Shown here: in pieces, positions 36,043 to 45,989 of the stretch | How positions within the stretch are numbered: the first letter of the stretch is position 1 | How the letters are laid out: each line of letters begins with the position of its first letter | Assembly: GCF_038050375.1 (NCBI RefSeq) | Contig: NZ_CP150886.1 | Location: 186,001 to 250,000 of the forward strand | Reading direction: 5' to 3' | Source: Okeanomitos corallinicola TIOX110 | GTDB taxonomy: Bacteria > Cyanobacteriota > Cyanobacteriia > Cyanobacteriales > Nostocaceae | DNA: 64,000 nucleotides | Made by a program: the position numbers and the translations under genes | The notes under the pieces: generated by a model | Databases searched by the model: none | The model's input: the letters and a program-made list of their open reading frames with translations, nothing else | Told to the model about the DNA's origin: nothing

Positions 36043-37488
36043 CTACTTCTCTCGAATTCCTGGTAATGAATTTTTATCAAGAACTGTTTTGACAGCAGCT
36101 TGCGATCGCATCTGTCTGGTTTGTTCGATAATTTGATCAATGTCTTCTTGGGATAATCTCTGGACGTAGTTAATCTTGACTTCTTCTAAAAAGTCGTTCA
36201 GCAAACTTTGCAATTCTGATACTACGTGCTTTTGCTGGATTTCTGAGCCTAAAACAGTAGTAAATTTTTCTAATAATTGACTAGAAAGCTTTGCTGCTAC
36301 CGGATCTTTGATAGCGTTAACTAATACAGCATAAAGATTAGTGGTAATTTGATTAGCTAGTTGATCACTGAGTTGTGTTTGTGTTTCCCCTACTCCCGGT
36401 AGCATTAACAGGTTACGATAAACAGGCACTTGTCCAAAGGCACTGTTAATATTGTGGCGCAAAATCGCATTTACTTCTGGCTGGATTTTTGGCAAAACTT
36501 GATCAACTATTGTTTTTACTAATAGTCCTGTAATCGCTTCAATTTCATTTATATTGTTAATGTCTATATATGTACGTTCTTTTTCTGGTTGCAATAACAA
36601 CTTTACTAATTCACCCCGCTGTATTGAACCTTGCATTTGATTGATTACCCGCACTACTACAATCTCTGTAATTTCTTCGGCAAAGTTGGCGACGATGGCT
36701 TGGTGTATTTGTTTCCTCACTAAATGTAAATCAATGAGATTTGCTTGATCTAAACGTATCAATACCGGAATTGTTCGCAACCAACGCCACAAGGGAATTA
36801 ACAAAAATAGATCATACCAACGCCATAAAATCGCTTCCATCCAGCTTAAATAGCGATTTTTACTTTTAATGTGTAGGGTGCGTCCCAATAATTCTATGGC
36901 AAATATCAGTACAAATGGGAGGTCAATTAACCAAAAATCATCTACAAATTCCCCATTTTCGCCAATTTTACGGTAATAGTTAGCCGCTATGCCTGGACGA
37001 ATCTGTTGATTGAAAAACTCTATTTCTTTTAACCAACCTTGCTTAGATAAATATTCTGAACTCCAGAAAGTATCAAAAGCGAGTTTTGCCGATTCTTGGC
37101 CAACGTGTTCTCGCATCTTATTTTTGATTTTTTCTAAAGTTCCACTTTTATTAGCACCTGCAAAGGGATTACTATCAATCATCTCTATGCTAAGACGGCT
37201 AATTTCTGCTAACTGGGTTTTTGCTTGAGGGGATTTTAAACCTGTTTGACTAATCTGTGCTTCTAAAGCAGTTACGGTGTCTAGATATCTTTTGGTATCC
37301 CGATGGGCTTCAATACCTTTAATTGGATCATAAATTTCGGTAATTTGCGGAACTCTGCGGAAGTAATAATCTCTCCAAGGTACATAACTCAAGTCAAAGA
37401 ATACTAACCCTAAGTTGACGGTAGCGGTAATTGCCATTAACCGTTCAAACCACAAATTACCTTGTTTACGGGCTTTTAATTTAATCAT
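36043..37488 (-). CDS. Conserved cyanobacterial membrane protein
   Basis: A 481-residue protein with membrane segments near residues 16-33, 185-203 and 222-240. Between the first two is a helical periplasmic or cytoplasmic domain of about 150 residues. The C-terminal half (about 250-480) is hydrophilic and helical, with QIHQAIVANFAEEITEIVVV and SQLLEKFTTVLGSEIQQKHV. I believe homologues are widespread in cyanobacteria with no known function. The partial ion-channel-like look of segments 2-3 (FAIELLGRTLH) is only suggestive. It precedes rimP on the same strand by about 200 bases. Confidence 0.75.
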   Translation of the reverse strand: MIKLKARKQGNLWFERLMAITATVNLGLVFFDLSYVPWRDYYFRRVPQITEIYDPIKGIEAHRDTKRYLDTVTALEAQISQTGLKSPQAKTQLAEISRLSIEMIDSNPFAGANKSGTLEKIKNKMREHVGQESAKLAFDTFWSSEYLSKQGWLKEIEFFNQQIRPGIAANYYRKIGENGEFVDDFWLIDLPFVLIFAIELLGRTLHIKSKNRYLSWMEAILWRWYDLFLLIPLWRWLRTIPVLIRLDQANLIDLHLVRKQIHQAIVANFAEEITEIVVVRVINQMQGSIQRGELVKLLLQPEKERTYIDINNINEIEAITGLLVKTIVDQVLPKIQPEVNAILRHNINSAFGQVPVYRNLLMLPGVGETQTQLSDQLANQITTNLYAVLVNAIKDPVAAKLSSQLLEKFTTVLGSEIQQKHVVSELQSLLNDFLEEVKINYVQRLSQEDIDQIIEQTRQMRSQAAVKTVLDKNSLPGIREK

Positions 37489-37902
37489 TGCTATTTATAG
37501 CCTATACACTTCACATATACTTTTGTATGTAACTTATGCTCATACTAGGTATTTACTTTACTTTGTCATAGCAAAATCTGTTATTGTTACTGATGAAATT
37601 TTCTACATAAATGATCATCTATAGGGTGTATAATTTTACTGAGGACAGACAAGTAGGAGGATAATTTACATATTATTTAAGTTATTTAAGTTTATTAAGG
37701 TAAGTTGATTTAATTAAAAATTCTGTATCAATATCCTCTCAAGAGTAATTATATAGAATTTCTGATTTTTTAACACAATAAGTATTTAGAACTATTTTAA
37801 TCACAAAAATATTATCTAAGCTTATTCTTAATGTTTTTATCACCTTAAAATTGAGAGTAAAAAGTTTTTCTAAATACACATAAATTTAATAATTGAAACC
37901 TC
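37489..37902. other. AT-rich divergent intergenic region
   Basis: 414 bases between divergent genes. TTATTTAAG repeats at about 37672-37690. No open frame or RNA gene was recognised. It probably holds the promoter of the glycosyltransferase-rhamnose cluster. Confidence 0.55.
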
Positions 37903-38865
37903 ATGACAAATCCTCAACTTTCAATCATTATTCCCATGAGGGGAGGCGTTGAAGATTCATGGCTACAAGAACTATTAAAAATTCAAGGTAGCACTGAGTT
38001 TATTTTAGTTTACCCTCCTCATGTCCCTTTTTTCAAAGTTATTGATCCTCGTCTCCGTCAAATTAAGAGTCCTTTGAAGGGAGAAGTTGTGCAAAGGGTA
38101 ACAGCTTTACTGAATGCTTCAGGCAAATATGTTCTTTCTATTAATTGTGATGAATATATTCATCCAGATATATTAGCAATTACAGAAGACTATTTTAGCA
38201 ACTTTCCTGATAGTTATTTCTTTAGATTAAATCAAGTCCAATTCCCATTTGGCAAAGCCCCCATCGGTAAAGATTGGAATTCTCTAGCAAATATTAAAGA
38301 TATTGGAATCAGGAAACGAAATGATGGAAAAACTTATTCTCCTGAAGAAATAGAATATACAATGCGAGAAGTTCCTATTGTTCCTTTGAATAACAAAAAA
38401 GACTTTTTTGCACTATTTCGAGGACGTAAAGATCACAGGGGACCACATCAAGAGAACTTTGATAAAAAAGTTTGGAAAAATGAGCTAGTTCAAGCAACAC
38501 TTCCAGAAATAGCCACAACTTTTAATTTATTTGGACCATTCAAATATGTACCATTTTGGACAGCTGATAGATTGATGGGATTATCTGTACAAGCGAAATT
38601 TTTTGAACCGGGAAAAATAGCAGGACATTGGTTATGTTTACCAGAACAATTGCGTACAGAAGATAATCCTCCAAACCAACCGCGTGTTAATAGACGTTAT
38701 GTTTTAGCGGAAATTTTACTGTTAAAACTATTTGCTAGTTTTGGTTATATTTGGAATTTGACAATTTTTGATAAAGGAGGAATTTTTATGGTTTGGTTTC
38801 CCAAAGATACACTTAGAAAAATTGCCTATAAACTGGGATTGAAAAAATCTAACCCTACGAATTAG
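37903..38865 (+). CDS. Glycosyltransferase family 2-like protein
   Basis: A 320-residue protein beginning LSIIIPMRGGVEDSWLQELL, a GT-A type nucleotide-sugar binding start. INCDEYIHPDILAI (about 80-93) follows in place of the usual DxD region. The C-terminal half includes HRGPHQENFDKKVWKNEL and AGHWLCLPEQL. It lies upstream of the dTDP-rhamnose genes on the same strand (166-base gap), so a rhamnosyl- or other sugar-transfer role in surface polysaccharide synthesis is likely. No membrane anchor is seen. Confidence 0.72.
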   Translation: MTNPQLSIIIPMRGGVEDSWLQELLKIQGSTEFILVYPPHVPFFKVIDPRLRQIKSPLKGEVVQRVTALLNASGKYVLSINCDEYIHPDILAITEDYFSNFPDSYFFRLNQVQFPFGKAPIGKDWNSLANIKDIGIRKRNDGKTYSPEEIEYTMREVPIVPLNNKKDFFALFRGRKDHRGPHQENFDKKVWKNELVQATLPEIATTFNLFGPFKYVPFWTADRLMGLSVQAKFFEPGKIAGHWLCLPEQLRTEDNPPNQPRVNRRYVLAEILLLKLFASFGYIWNLTIFDKGGIFMVWFPKDTLRKIAYKLGLKKSNPTN

Positions 38866-39031
38866 AACGAAAAAATCCTGTTTATATTTCATATATCTGT
38901 GAATTGACAATACTTTCACAAACATTCTGTGATTTCTCCTAACTGATAAATTATTCAGATGTATCAAACATCAATACTCAATATCAAATCTAAAAAAAGC
39001 TATCTAAGAAACTAAGAAAGGATAAATTTAT

Positions 39032-40120
39032 ATGTCAAACCCTAACAAAAATAACCTCCCGACTTTATTAGTTACAGGTGGTGCAGGATTTATTGGAGCT
39101 AACTTTGTACTTCAAGCAAGAAAAGGAAAATGGGGTAATATCATTAATTTAGATAAATTAACTTATGCTAGTAATCTTCAGAATTTAGCAGAGTTAAAAA
39201 ATGACTCTGGTTACACTTTTGTGCAAGGAGATATTAGTAATTATGAGTTGGTGAGTTATTTATTAGAAAAACATCAACCAGATGCAGTAATTAATTTTGC
39301 TGCGGAAACTCATGTTGACCGTTCAATTCTCACTCCCTTAAATTTTATTCAGACTAATGTAGTGGGAACATTTCAATTATTGGAAGCTAGTAAAACATAT
39401 TGGCAAAAACTCAACTCTGAAAAACAGGAAAGTTTCCGTTTTTTACACATATCTACTGATGAAGTCTATGGTTCTTTAAATCCAACAGATACAGCTTTCC
39501 GCGAAGATACACCCTATGCTCCTAATAGTCCTTATGCTGCTTCTAAAGCTGGTGCAGATCATTTAGTTCGTTCATATTATCATACCTATAATTTACCGAC
39601 TTTAACCACTAATTGTTCCAATAATTATGGACCTTTACAATTTCCTGAAAAGCTAATTCCTTTAATGATTCTTAATGCTTTAAATGATCAACCTTTACCT
39701 ATCTATGGAGATGGTCAAAATATTCGGGATTGGTTATATGTGGGTGATCATTGTGATGCTATTTATCTGGTTTTAAAAGCAGGTAAAATTGGCGAAAGTT
39801 ACAATATTGGTGGACTGAATGAACAAACTAATTTAGTGGTAGTAAACAAGATTTGTGCAATTTTGGATGAGTTAGCACCTAAAAATAATTTCCGTTATTC
39901 TGATTTAATTACATTTATTAAAGATCGTCCGGGACATGATCGCCGCTATGCTATTGATTGTAGTAAAATTAACCAAGAATTAGGATGGAAACCCCAGGAA
40001 AATTTTGAGAGTGGTTTATTAAAAACCGTGCAATGGTATCTGAATAATTCTGCTTGGGTAGAGTCTATTTTTACGGGAACATACCAAAATTGGATTAAAC
40101 AAAATTATGAAACTAGATAG
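39032..40120 (+). CDS. rfbB: dTDP-glucose 4,6-dehydratase
   Basis: RfbB converts dTDP-glucose to dTDP-4-keto-6-deoxyglucose, the second step of dTDP-L-rhamnose synthesis. The 362-residue short-chain dehydrogenase has the NAD motif TGGAGFIGANF (15-25). THVDRS, the catalytic STDEVYG segment (TDE triad) and YAASKAGADH (Tyr-x3-Lys) follow. YGDGQNIRDWLYV and KDRPGHDRRYAID are typical of the family. The order rfbB-rfbA-rfbC-rfbD forms one operon with gaps of 38, 38 and -4 bases. Confidence 0.96.
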   Translation: MSNPNKNNLPTLLVTGGAGFIGANFVLQARKGKWGNIINLDKLTYASNLQNLAELKNDSGYTFVQGDISNYELVSYLLEKHQPDAVINFAAETHVDRSILTPLNFIQTNVVGTFQLLEASKTYWQKLNSEKQESFRFLHISTDEVYGSLNPTDTAFREDTPYAPNSPYAASKAGADHLVRSYYHTYNLPTLTTNCSNNYGPLQFPEKLIPLMILNALNDQPLPIYGDGQNIRDWLYVGDHCDAIYLVLKAGKIGESYNIGGLNEQTNLVVVNKICAILDELAPKNNFRYSDLITFIKDRPGHDRRYAIDCSKINQELGWKPQENFESGLLKTVQWYLNNSAWVESIFTGTYQNWIKQNYETR

Positions 40121-40158
40121 AAAATCAATAATTTATTACGTCATATCAGGATGGTAAA

Positions 40159-41040
40159 ATGAAGGGAATTATTCTCGCTGGTGGTTCTGGTACAAGACTT
40201 TATCCTTTAACTCAAGTTGTCAGTAAACAGTTAATGTCTGTTTATGATAAACCGATGGTTTACTATCCTTTATCTGTTTTAATGTTAGCGGGAATTCGGG
40301 AAATTTTGATAATTTCTACTCCCAAAGATTTACCCTTGTTTCAACAACTTCTCAAAGATGGTAGTCAGTGGGGTTTAAAGTTTAGTTATGTGGAACAACC
40401 CAAACCGGAAGGTTTAGCACAAGCTTTTATTTTGGGTAAAGATTTTATCAAAAATGATTCGGTTTGTTTGATTTTAGGAGATAACATATTTTACGGACAT
40501 GGTTTAACGGAAGTTTTAAATCGTGCTGCTCAACTGCAACAGGGAGGGTTAGTTTTTGGTTATAAAGTTACACAACCTGAAAGTTATGGTGTGATTGAAT
40601 TTGATGCTGCTGGTAAAGCAATTAGTATTGAGGAAAAACCAAAAAATCCTAAATCAAAATATGCTGTACCGGGTATTTATTTTTATGACTCTCAAGTTAC
40701 AGAAATTGCTGCTAATTTAAAACCTTCTCCTCGTGGTGAGTTAGAAATTACTGATGTGAATTTAGCTTATTTAAACCAAGGTCAATTAAAGGTAGAAATT
40801 TTAGGAAGGGGTTATGCTTGGTTAGATACGGGTACTCATGAATCTTTACATCAAGCTGCAAATTTTATTCAAACTCTAGAACAAAGACAAGGATTCAAAA
40901 TAGCTTGTATTGAAGAAATTGCTTATAACCAAGGTTATATTGATTCTCATCAGTTACGTTATTTGGCTGAATCTATGGGTAAAAGTAGTTATGGTCTTTA
41001 TTTACGAAGACTTTTAGAAGATGAAATTACTTTTCATTGA
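40159..41040 (+). CDS. rfbA: Glucose-1-phosphate thymidylyltransferase
   Basis: RfbA makes dTDP-glucose from dTTP and glucose-1-phosphate, the first step of the rhamnose pathway. The 293-residue protein starts [18 protein letters not shown], the nucleotidyltransferase signature. [28 protein letters not shown] and the sugar-binding [12 protein letters not shown] follow. [10 protein letters not shown] is close to the end. Length is normal. It is 38 bases after rfbB. Confidence 0.96.
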   Translation: MKGIILAGGSGTRLYPLTQVVSKQLMSVYDKPMVYYPLSVLMLAGIREILIISTPKDLPLFQQLLKDGSQWGLKFSYVEQPKPEGLAQAFILGKDFIKNDSVCLILGDNIFYGHGLTEVLNRAAQLQQGGLVFGYKVTQPESYGVIEFDAAGKAISIEEKPKNPKSKYAVPGIYFYDSQVTEIAANLKPSPRGELEITDVNLAYLNQGQLKVEILGRGYAWLDTGTHESLHQAANFIQTLEQRQGFKIACIEEIAYNQGYIDSHQLRYLAESMGKSSYGLYLRRLLEDEITFH

Positions 41041-41078
41041 TTATTAATTAATAAAATTCAGGAAAAAGGAATTATTTT

Positions 41079-41624
41079 ATGCAGGTTGTCAAAACAAAAA
41101 TTCCCGATGTGTTGATTATTGAACCAAAAGTTTTTGGAGATGAAAGGGGGTTTTTTTACGAAAGTTTCAATGCTAAATCATTTTTAGAAAACACTGAAAT
41201 ATCACTTTCTTTTGTTCAAGATAATCACTCACGTTCCAGTAAAAATGTTTTGCGAGGTTTACATTATCAAATTCAGCAACCACAGGGAAAACTTGTGCGG
41301 GTTGCAGTCGGTGAAGTTTTTGATGTAGCTGTTGATTTACGAAAAAATTCTGCTACTTTTGGTAAATGGGTAGGTGTGAATTTGTCTGCTGAAAATAAAC
41401 ATCAATTGTGGATACCACCTGGTTTTGCTCATGGTTTTTTGGTATTGTCTGAATATGCAGAATTTTTGTATAAAACCACTGACTATTATGCACCAGAATA
41501 TGATCGTACTTTATTTTGGAATGATCCAGATTTAGGAATTTCTTGGCCTATTGATGGTGAACCGATTGTATCTACTAAGGATAAAGTGGGTAAGTTGTTT
41601 TCAGAAGCGGAGGTTTATTCATGA
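41079..41624 (+). CDS. rfbC: dTDP-4-dehydrorhamnose 3,5-epimerase
   Basis: RfbC epimerises dTDP-4-keto-6-deoxyglucose at C3 and C5. The 181-residue cupin has IIEPKVFGDERGFFYESFNA, the active-site HSRSSKNVLRGLHYQ (His and Lys for catalysis), FDVAVDLRKNSATFGKW, and PPGFAHGFLVLSE. All key residues look intact. The last four bases overlap the rfbD start (ATGA). Confidence 0.95.
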   Translation: MQVVKTKIPDVLIIEPKVFGDERGFFYESFNAKSFLENTEISLSFVQDNHSRSSKNVLRGLHYQIQQPQGKLVRVAVGEVFDVAVDLRKNSATFGKWVGVNLSAENKHQLWIPPGFAHGFLVLSEYAEFLYKTTDYYAPEYDRTLFWNDPDLGISWPIDGEPIVSTKDKVGKLFSEAEVYS

Positions 41625-42499
41625 AAATTCTTTTAACTGGTATTTCTGGCCAAGTTGGGTGGGAATTACAACGTAGCTTGATGAGTTTGGGAAATGTAAT
41701 TTACATGGGAAGAAATCAATTAGATTTATCCCAACCCGATACAATTACTACTACGATTAGAGATATTAAACCTGATTTAATTGTCAATCCTGCTGCTTAT
41801 ACTGCGGTGGATAAAGCGGAATCAGAAATAGATTTAGCTATGGCCATTAATGGTGTTGCTCCGGGTATAATAGCTGAAGAAGCTAAACGTTTAAATGCAG
41901 CGATAATTCATTATTCTACTGATTATGTTTTTGATGGGAATCAAAATACTCCCTATCGGGAAAGTGATTTAACAAATCCGCAAAATGTCTATGGTAAAAC
42001 AAAGTTAGTAGGTGAAGAAGCTATTTCTTCTATTGGTGTCAACCATATCATTTTCAGGACTAGCTGGGTTTATGGTTTGCGTGGTAAAAATTTCTTATTA
42101 ACTATGCAAAAATTAGCTAGAGAACGGGAAGAAATTAAGGTTGTTGATGATCAAATTGGTTCACCGACTTGGAGTAGAATGATTGCAGAAATTACTGCTC
42201 AAATAGTTGCTAAATTTCAACAAAACCCCTCTGATTTTTTCAGTAATAAAGGGGGAATATATAACTTATCTCCTAGTGGAAAAACTAGCTGGTATGGTTT
42301 CGCTAAAGCGATTTTTAATGATGATTTTTCCAATAATGAACGTAAATTACAAAGATTAATTCCTATTACCACCCAAGAATATCCTACACCTGCAAGTAGA
42401 CCAGCTTTTTCTTTATTAGATAATCAGAAATTGTCTGATACTTTTGGTTTAAAAATCCCAGAATGGGATCAAGCTTTAAAATTAGTTCTTGATAGTTGA
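41621..42499 (+). CDS. rfbD: dTDP-4-dehydrorhamnose reductase
   Basis: RfbD reduces the epimerised ketosugar to dTDP-L-rhamnose. The 292-residue protein has an N-terminal NAD(P) motif LLTGISGQVGWEL. NPAAYTAVDKAESE, HYSTDYVFDGNQNTPY and the catalytic YGKTKLVGEE (Tyr-x3-Lys) follow, then FRTSWVYG. It overlaps rfbC by four bases. It ends the rhamnose operon; a palindromic repeat or terminator follows. Confidence 0.95.
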   Translation: MKILLTGISGQVGWELQRSLMSLGNVIYMGRNQLDLSQPDTITTTIRDIKPDLIVNPAAYTAVDKAESEIDLAMAINGVAPGIIAEEAKRLNAAIIHYSTDYVFDGNQNTPYRESDLTNPQNVYGKTKLVGEEAISSIGVNHIIFRTSWVYGLRGKNFLLTMQKLAREREEIKVVDDQIGSPTWSRMIAEITAQIVAKFQQNPSDFFSNKGGIYNLSPSGKTSWYGFAKAIFNDDFSNNERKLQRLIPITTQEYPTPASRPAFSLLDNQKLSDTFGLKIPEWDQALKLVLDS

Positions 42500-42509
42500 A
42501 AAATCAGAT

Positions 42510-42541
42510 CCCCTTAACCCTTAATAAGGGGGTTTAGGGGG
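42510..42541. terminator. Palindromic hairpin between rfbD and radA
   Basis: CCCCTTAACCCTT (42510-42522) pairs with AAGGGGGTTTAGGGG in a long imperfect hairpin between two converging genes, so it could end both transcripts. The same C-rich motif is a dispersed repeat in Nostocales as I recall. CGCAGATGAACACGGATAAA (from 42592) is a second dispersed repeat, related to the one at about 1421. Confidence 0.55.
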
Positions 42542-42625
42542 ATAAAAACTCTGTCTCCTCTGCGTCTGTGCGGTTCATTTCATTAAAATCAAACGCAGAT
42601 GAACACGGATAAACGCAGATATTTT

Positions 42626-44188
42626 TTATTCTTCATCTTCATCTGTTTCTAAATCTATATCTTCTAAAGATTGATGGGGAATGGCAGCAATAATGGCATC
42701 TATGACTTTAGAAACTGCTAATATTTCTATGTTTAAATCAGGAAATTTCTGACCTTTGGGTATTATCGCTCGTTTAAATCCTAATTTTGCTGCTTCTTTT
42801 AATCTTAGTTCCATTTGAGAAACTGATCGCACTTGTCCTCCTAAACCTACTTCTCCTATTAATACTGTCCCAGGATCAACTATCCTATCCCGAAAACTGG
42901 CTACTATGGCGATCGCAATTCCTAAGTCTACCGCAGGTTCTTCTACATTCAAACCCCCCGCAGATGCGACGTAGGAATCTAATTTTGACATTGGTATCCC
43001 TACCCGTTTTTCCAATACTGCTAATATCTGTACTAAACGATTATAATCTATGCCCGTACCAGCCCGGCGCGGTGATGTATAACTGGTAGGACTAACTAAT
43101 GCTTGTAATTCTACTACTATTGGTCTTGTTCCTTCACAAGCTACTACAATAGCTGTTCCCGGTGCGGGGTCGTCACGGTTTCCTAGAAATAATTCTGAGG
43201 GATTGGGTACTTCTCTTAATCCATTAGATACCATTTCAAATATACCAATTTCGTGGGTAGCTCCGAAACGATTTTTAACAGTTCTTAATAATCTGTGGGA
43301 AGCAAAGCGATCGCCCTCAAAATACAAAACCGTATCTACTAAGTGTTCTAAAACCCTGGGGCCAGCAATAGTACCTTCTTTAGTAACATGACCCACAATT
43401 AACATTGTAATATCTTCATGTTTAGCCACCTTCATCAAAGCAGCGGTACATTCCCGGACTTGTGCTACTGAACCGGGTGCAGATGTTAAAGCTGGAAAAA
43501 AGACAGTTTGTATACTATCAATCACAGCCAAGTTTGGTTTGAGGGAATCAATTTCCCGGAGAATTTCCTCTAAATCCGTTTCTGGTAAAACATACAGGTC
43601 TGAGGCAATGCTATGATGTGCTAGGTCATCTTCAGTATTTTCTACATTGTTTTCTGTATTTTTAATTGCTTCTTTTTTAGTATCATCTGCCTCAGAATCA
43701 ACATTTATAGGGTTAGACATTCCCAACCGAGAAGCACGTAATTTTACTTGTTGTCCTGATTCTTCACCAGTAACGTAGAGAATACGGTATCTTTGGGATA
43801 ATTCGTTAGAAACTTGGAGAAGTAAAGTAGATTTACCTATACCGGGATCACCACCAATCAGCACCATTGAACCGGGAACAACACCGCCACCGAGTACCCG
43901 ATCCAACTCACCGTAACCAGATTCCCAGCGAGCAATTTGGCGATCGCTAATTTGGTCAAAAGTCAGAGATGCCCTTGCTTTGGCAGGTTTCTTGCTACTA
44001 GATTTAATCCCCCCTGGGGCAACGTGCCAATTACCCACACCCCCTTTAGTAGGTATATCTACCCCAAAGGGTGTAGCATTCTCTTCTACCAAAGAATCAT
44101 AAGTATCGCAATTTGCACACTTTCCAAACCATTGAGAGAATTCCGCCCCGCACTTGTTACATATAAAAATAGTTTTTGGCTTTGCCAT
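42626..44188 (-). CDS. radA: DNA repair protein RadA (Sms)
   Basis: RadA is a RecA-like ATPase that drives branch migration of recombination intermediates. The 520-residue protein has a four-cysteine zinc finger (C10, C13, C24, C27), Walker A GGDPGIGKST (112-121), the RadA-specific KNRFG motif (VKNRFGATHEIG), and a C-terminal Lon-protease-like domain. An acidic insert of about 35 residues (SEADDTKKEAIKNTENNVEN onward) interrupts the ATPase domain; I recall inserts at this place in cyanobacterial RadA. It is divergent from rpaB over 168 bases. Confidence 0.95.
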   Translation of the reverse strand: MAKPKTIFICNKCGAEFSQWFGKCANCDTYDSLVEENATPFGVDIPTKGGVGNWHVAPGGIKSSSKKPAKARASLTFDQISDRQIARWESGYGELDRVLGGGVVPGSMVLIGGDPGIGKSTLLLQVSNELSQRYRILYVTGEESGQQVKLRASRLGMSNPINVDSEADDTKKEAIKNTENNVENTEDDLAHHSIASDLYVLPETDLEEILREIDSLKPNLAVIDSIQTVFFPALTSAPGSVAQVRECTAALMKVAKHEDITMLIVGHVTKEGTIAGPRVLEHLVDTVLYFEGDRFASHRLLRTVKNRFGATHEIGIFEMVSNGLREVPNPSELFLGNRDDPAPGTAIVVACEGTRPIVVELQALVSPTSYTSPRRAGTGIDYNRLVQILAVLEKRVGIPMSKLDSYVASAGGLNVEEPAVDLGIAIAIVASFRDRIVDPGTVLIGEVGLGGQVRSVSQMELRLKEAAKLGFKRAIIPKGQKFPDLNIEILAVSKVIDAIIAAIPHQSLEDIDLETDEDEE

Positions 44189-44356
44189 GTGTAATTTTTC
44201 TTTAAAAATCTTAACTTTTCCTTAAGTTTCCGAAAAAAATCAAGTTAAATAATAGTAGTGTTTACAGCTTTTTCTAATTAACTAATGCAATGATATCTTA
44301 ATATTATGGTAATAAAATTCATAATGTAAAAATTTAGTTAGGGAGCGTAGGGAAAC

Positions 44357-45085
44357 TTGGAAAGTAATAAAGAAAAAATCCTGGTAGTAGACGACGAAGC
44401 CAGCATTAGGCGGATTTTAGAAACGCGCCTGTCCATGATTGGCTATGATGTAGTCACAGCTGGTGATGGAGAAGAAGCTTTAGAAATTTTCCACAAAGCT
44501 GAACCAGACTTGGTAGTTTTGGATGTGATGATGCCCAAACTAGATGGTTACGGCGTTTGTCAAGAATTACGCAAAGAATCCGACGTTCCTATCATCATGC
44601 TAACCGCCTTGGGTGATGTAGCCGATAGGATCACTGGTTTAGAACTAGGTGCGGATGACTACGTAGTTAAACCATTCTCTCCCAAAGAATTAGAAGCTCG
44701 TATTCGCTCAGTTTTACGCAGAGTAGATAAAATCGGCGCAACTGGTATTCCCAGTTCTGGTGTAATTCATGTTGGTAATATCAGAATTGATACAAATAAA
44801 CGCCAAGTTTACAAAGGTGATGAACGCATCCGCTTAACTGGGATGGAATTTAGCTTATTAGAACTATTGGTCAGTCGCTCTGGAGAGGCTTTTTCCCGTT
44901 CCGAGATTTTACAAGAAGTTTGGGGTTACACACCAGAACGTCACGTAGATACTCGCGTAGTAGATGTACATATTTCCCGGTTACGGGCAAAACTAGAAGA
45001 TGACCCCAGTAACCCAGAACTTATACTTACTGCTAGAGGCACTGGTTATCTTTTTCAACGTATATTAGAGCCAGGAGAAGAGTAG
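44357..45085 (+). CDS. rpaB: OmpR-type response regulator RpaB
   Basis: RpaB (Ycf27) is an essential cyanobacterial regulator that controls photosystem and high-light genes and is coupled to the kinase Hik33/NblS. The 242-residue protein starts at TTG 44357 after AGGGAGCG. It has a receiver domain with D12, D13, phosphoacceptor D56 (VVLDVMMPKLDG) and K106-region VVKPFSPKELEAR. A winged-helix DNA-binding domain follows (RLTGMEFSLLELLVSRSGEA and VVDVHISRLRAKLEDDPSNP). Length is exactly family-like. No HLR1 site was noticed in its own 168-base upstream region. Confidence 0.93.
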   Translation: MESNKEKILVVDDEASIRRILETRLSMIGYDVVTAGDGEEALEIFHKAEPDLVVLDVMMPKLDGYGVCQELRKESDVPIIMLTALGDVADRITGLELGADDYVVKPFSPKELEARIRSVLRRVDKIGATGIPSSGVIHVGNIRIDTNKRQVYKGDERIRLTGMEFSLLELLVSRSGEAFSRSEILQEVWGYTPERHVDTRVVDVHISRLRAKLEDDPSNPELILTARGTGYLFQRILEPGEE

Positions 45086-45089
45086 GTAG

Positions 45090-45110
45090 GTGACAGGTGA
45101 CAGGTGACAG
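45090..45110. repeat. Tandem heptamer GTGACAG x3 (STRR type)
   Basis: Three exact copies between rpaB and the ccbB-like gene, the reverse complement of the heptamer at 27254 and 51145. Confidence 0.85.
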
Positions 45111-45151
45111 TAAGAAGGCAAGAGGCAAAAGTTTATTCTTACCAATGACCA

Positions 45152-45793
45152 ATGACAAAATCTGATCCTAATCGAGTTTTACGGCGTTTACCTCTAGTTG
45201 TTGGGGGTTTAGGGGCTGTGCTGTTGTTTGTAAATCGGGTGTTAACACCGGAATTGACAAACTCCCAAGCACGGGGTGATGTGTTGGGAGTGATTTTAAG
45301 TGCAGTGTTAATTTTAACTGGTTTAATTTGGCAGCAAGTACAACCTAAAACCCCGGAAACAGTAGAACTTATGGGAGAAGAAGGTTTTGTTTTAGATCCA
45401 GATTTACCAGAAACCGTGAAAATAGAATTAGCTTGGGCATCTCGTTTATTGTTAACAAATACTGTAACGCGATCGCTTGTAGTTTATTACGAAGGTAAAG
45501 TTCTGTTACGTCGCGGTATTCTGGCTTCTAAATCGGAAGTAGTACCAGGTGCGATATTAAAAAGAGTTTTGGAAACACAAAAACCAGTTTATTTAGTAGC
45601 ATTAAAAGTTTATCCCGGCAGAATTGAATTTGATTATTTACCCGAAAATACCCAAGGTGTAATTTGTCAACCTCTTGGTAAAGAAGGGGTATTAATTTTA
45701 GGAGCAAATGCTCCCCGTAGTTATACAAAACAAGATGAAAATTGGATTGCGGGTATAGCTGATAAATTATCTGTAACACTTCGTAATGGGTAA
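45152..45793 (+). CDS. Cofactor assembly of complex C subunit B (CCB2/CCB4-like)
   Basis: A 213-residue protein with two N-terminal membrane segments (about 15-28 and 44-60) and a soluble domain: LAWASRLLLTNTVTRSLVVY, then YEGKVLLRRGILASK. This is the CCB2/CCB4-type factor that attaches haem c-i covalently to cytochrome b6 of the b6f complex at the stromal side. The assignment rests on recall of the family; residues for haem handling cannot be seen. It follows rpaB by 66 bases and ends with a clear terminator. Confidence 0.82.
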   Translation: MTKSDPNRVLRRLPLVVGGLGAVLLFVNRVLTPELTNSQARGDVLGVILSAVLILTGLIWQQVQPKTPETVELMGEEGFVLDPDLPETVKIELAWASRLLLTNTVTRSLVVYYEGKVLLRRGILASKSEVVPGAILKRVLETQKPVYLVALKVYPGRIEFDYLPENTQGVICQPLGKEGVLILGANAPRSYTKQDENWIAGIADKLSVTLRNG

Positions 45794-45800
45794 ATCCAGT

Positions 45801-45830
45801 ACCCCTCCCCGCAAGCTAGGAGGGGTGTTA
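45801..45830 (+). terminator. Intrinsic terminator
   Basis: ACCCCTCC (45801-45808) pairs perfectly with GGAGGGGT (45819-45826). A short weak T-run follows. It lies directly after the ccbB-like stop. Confidence 0.7.
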
Positions 45831-45989
45831 TTGATGTCGGTTTAATAAACTATAATATATATAAGCTATTGTATATCTAATTTGGATAAGGTTTGAGCAT
45901 TGCTGAAGATAAGAAGAAGATAAGAATATTATATGCCTGTTCAGAAACTATAGAAATCAGACACAAAAATACCTTTCACTACGAAAATT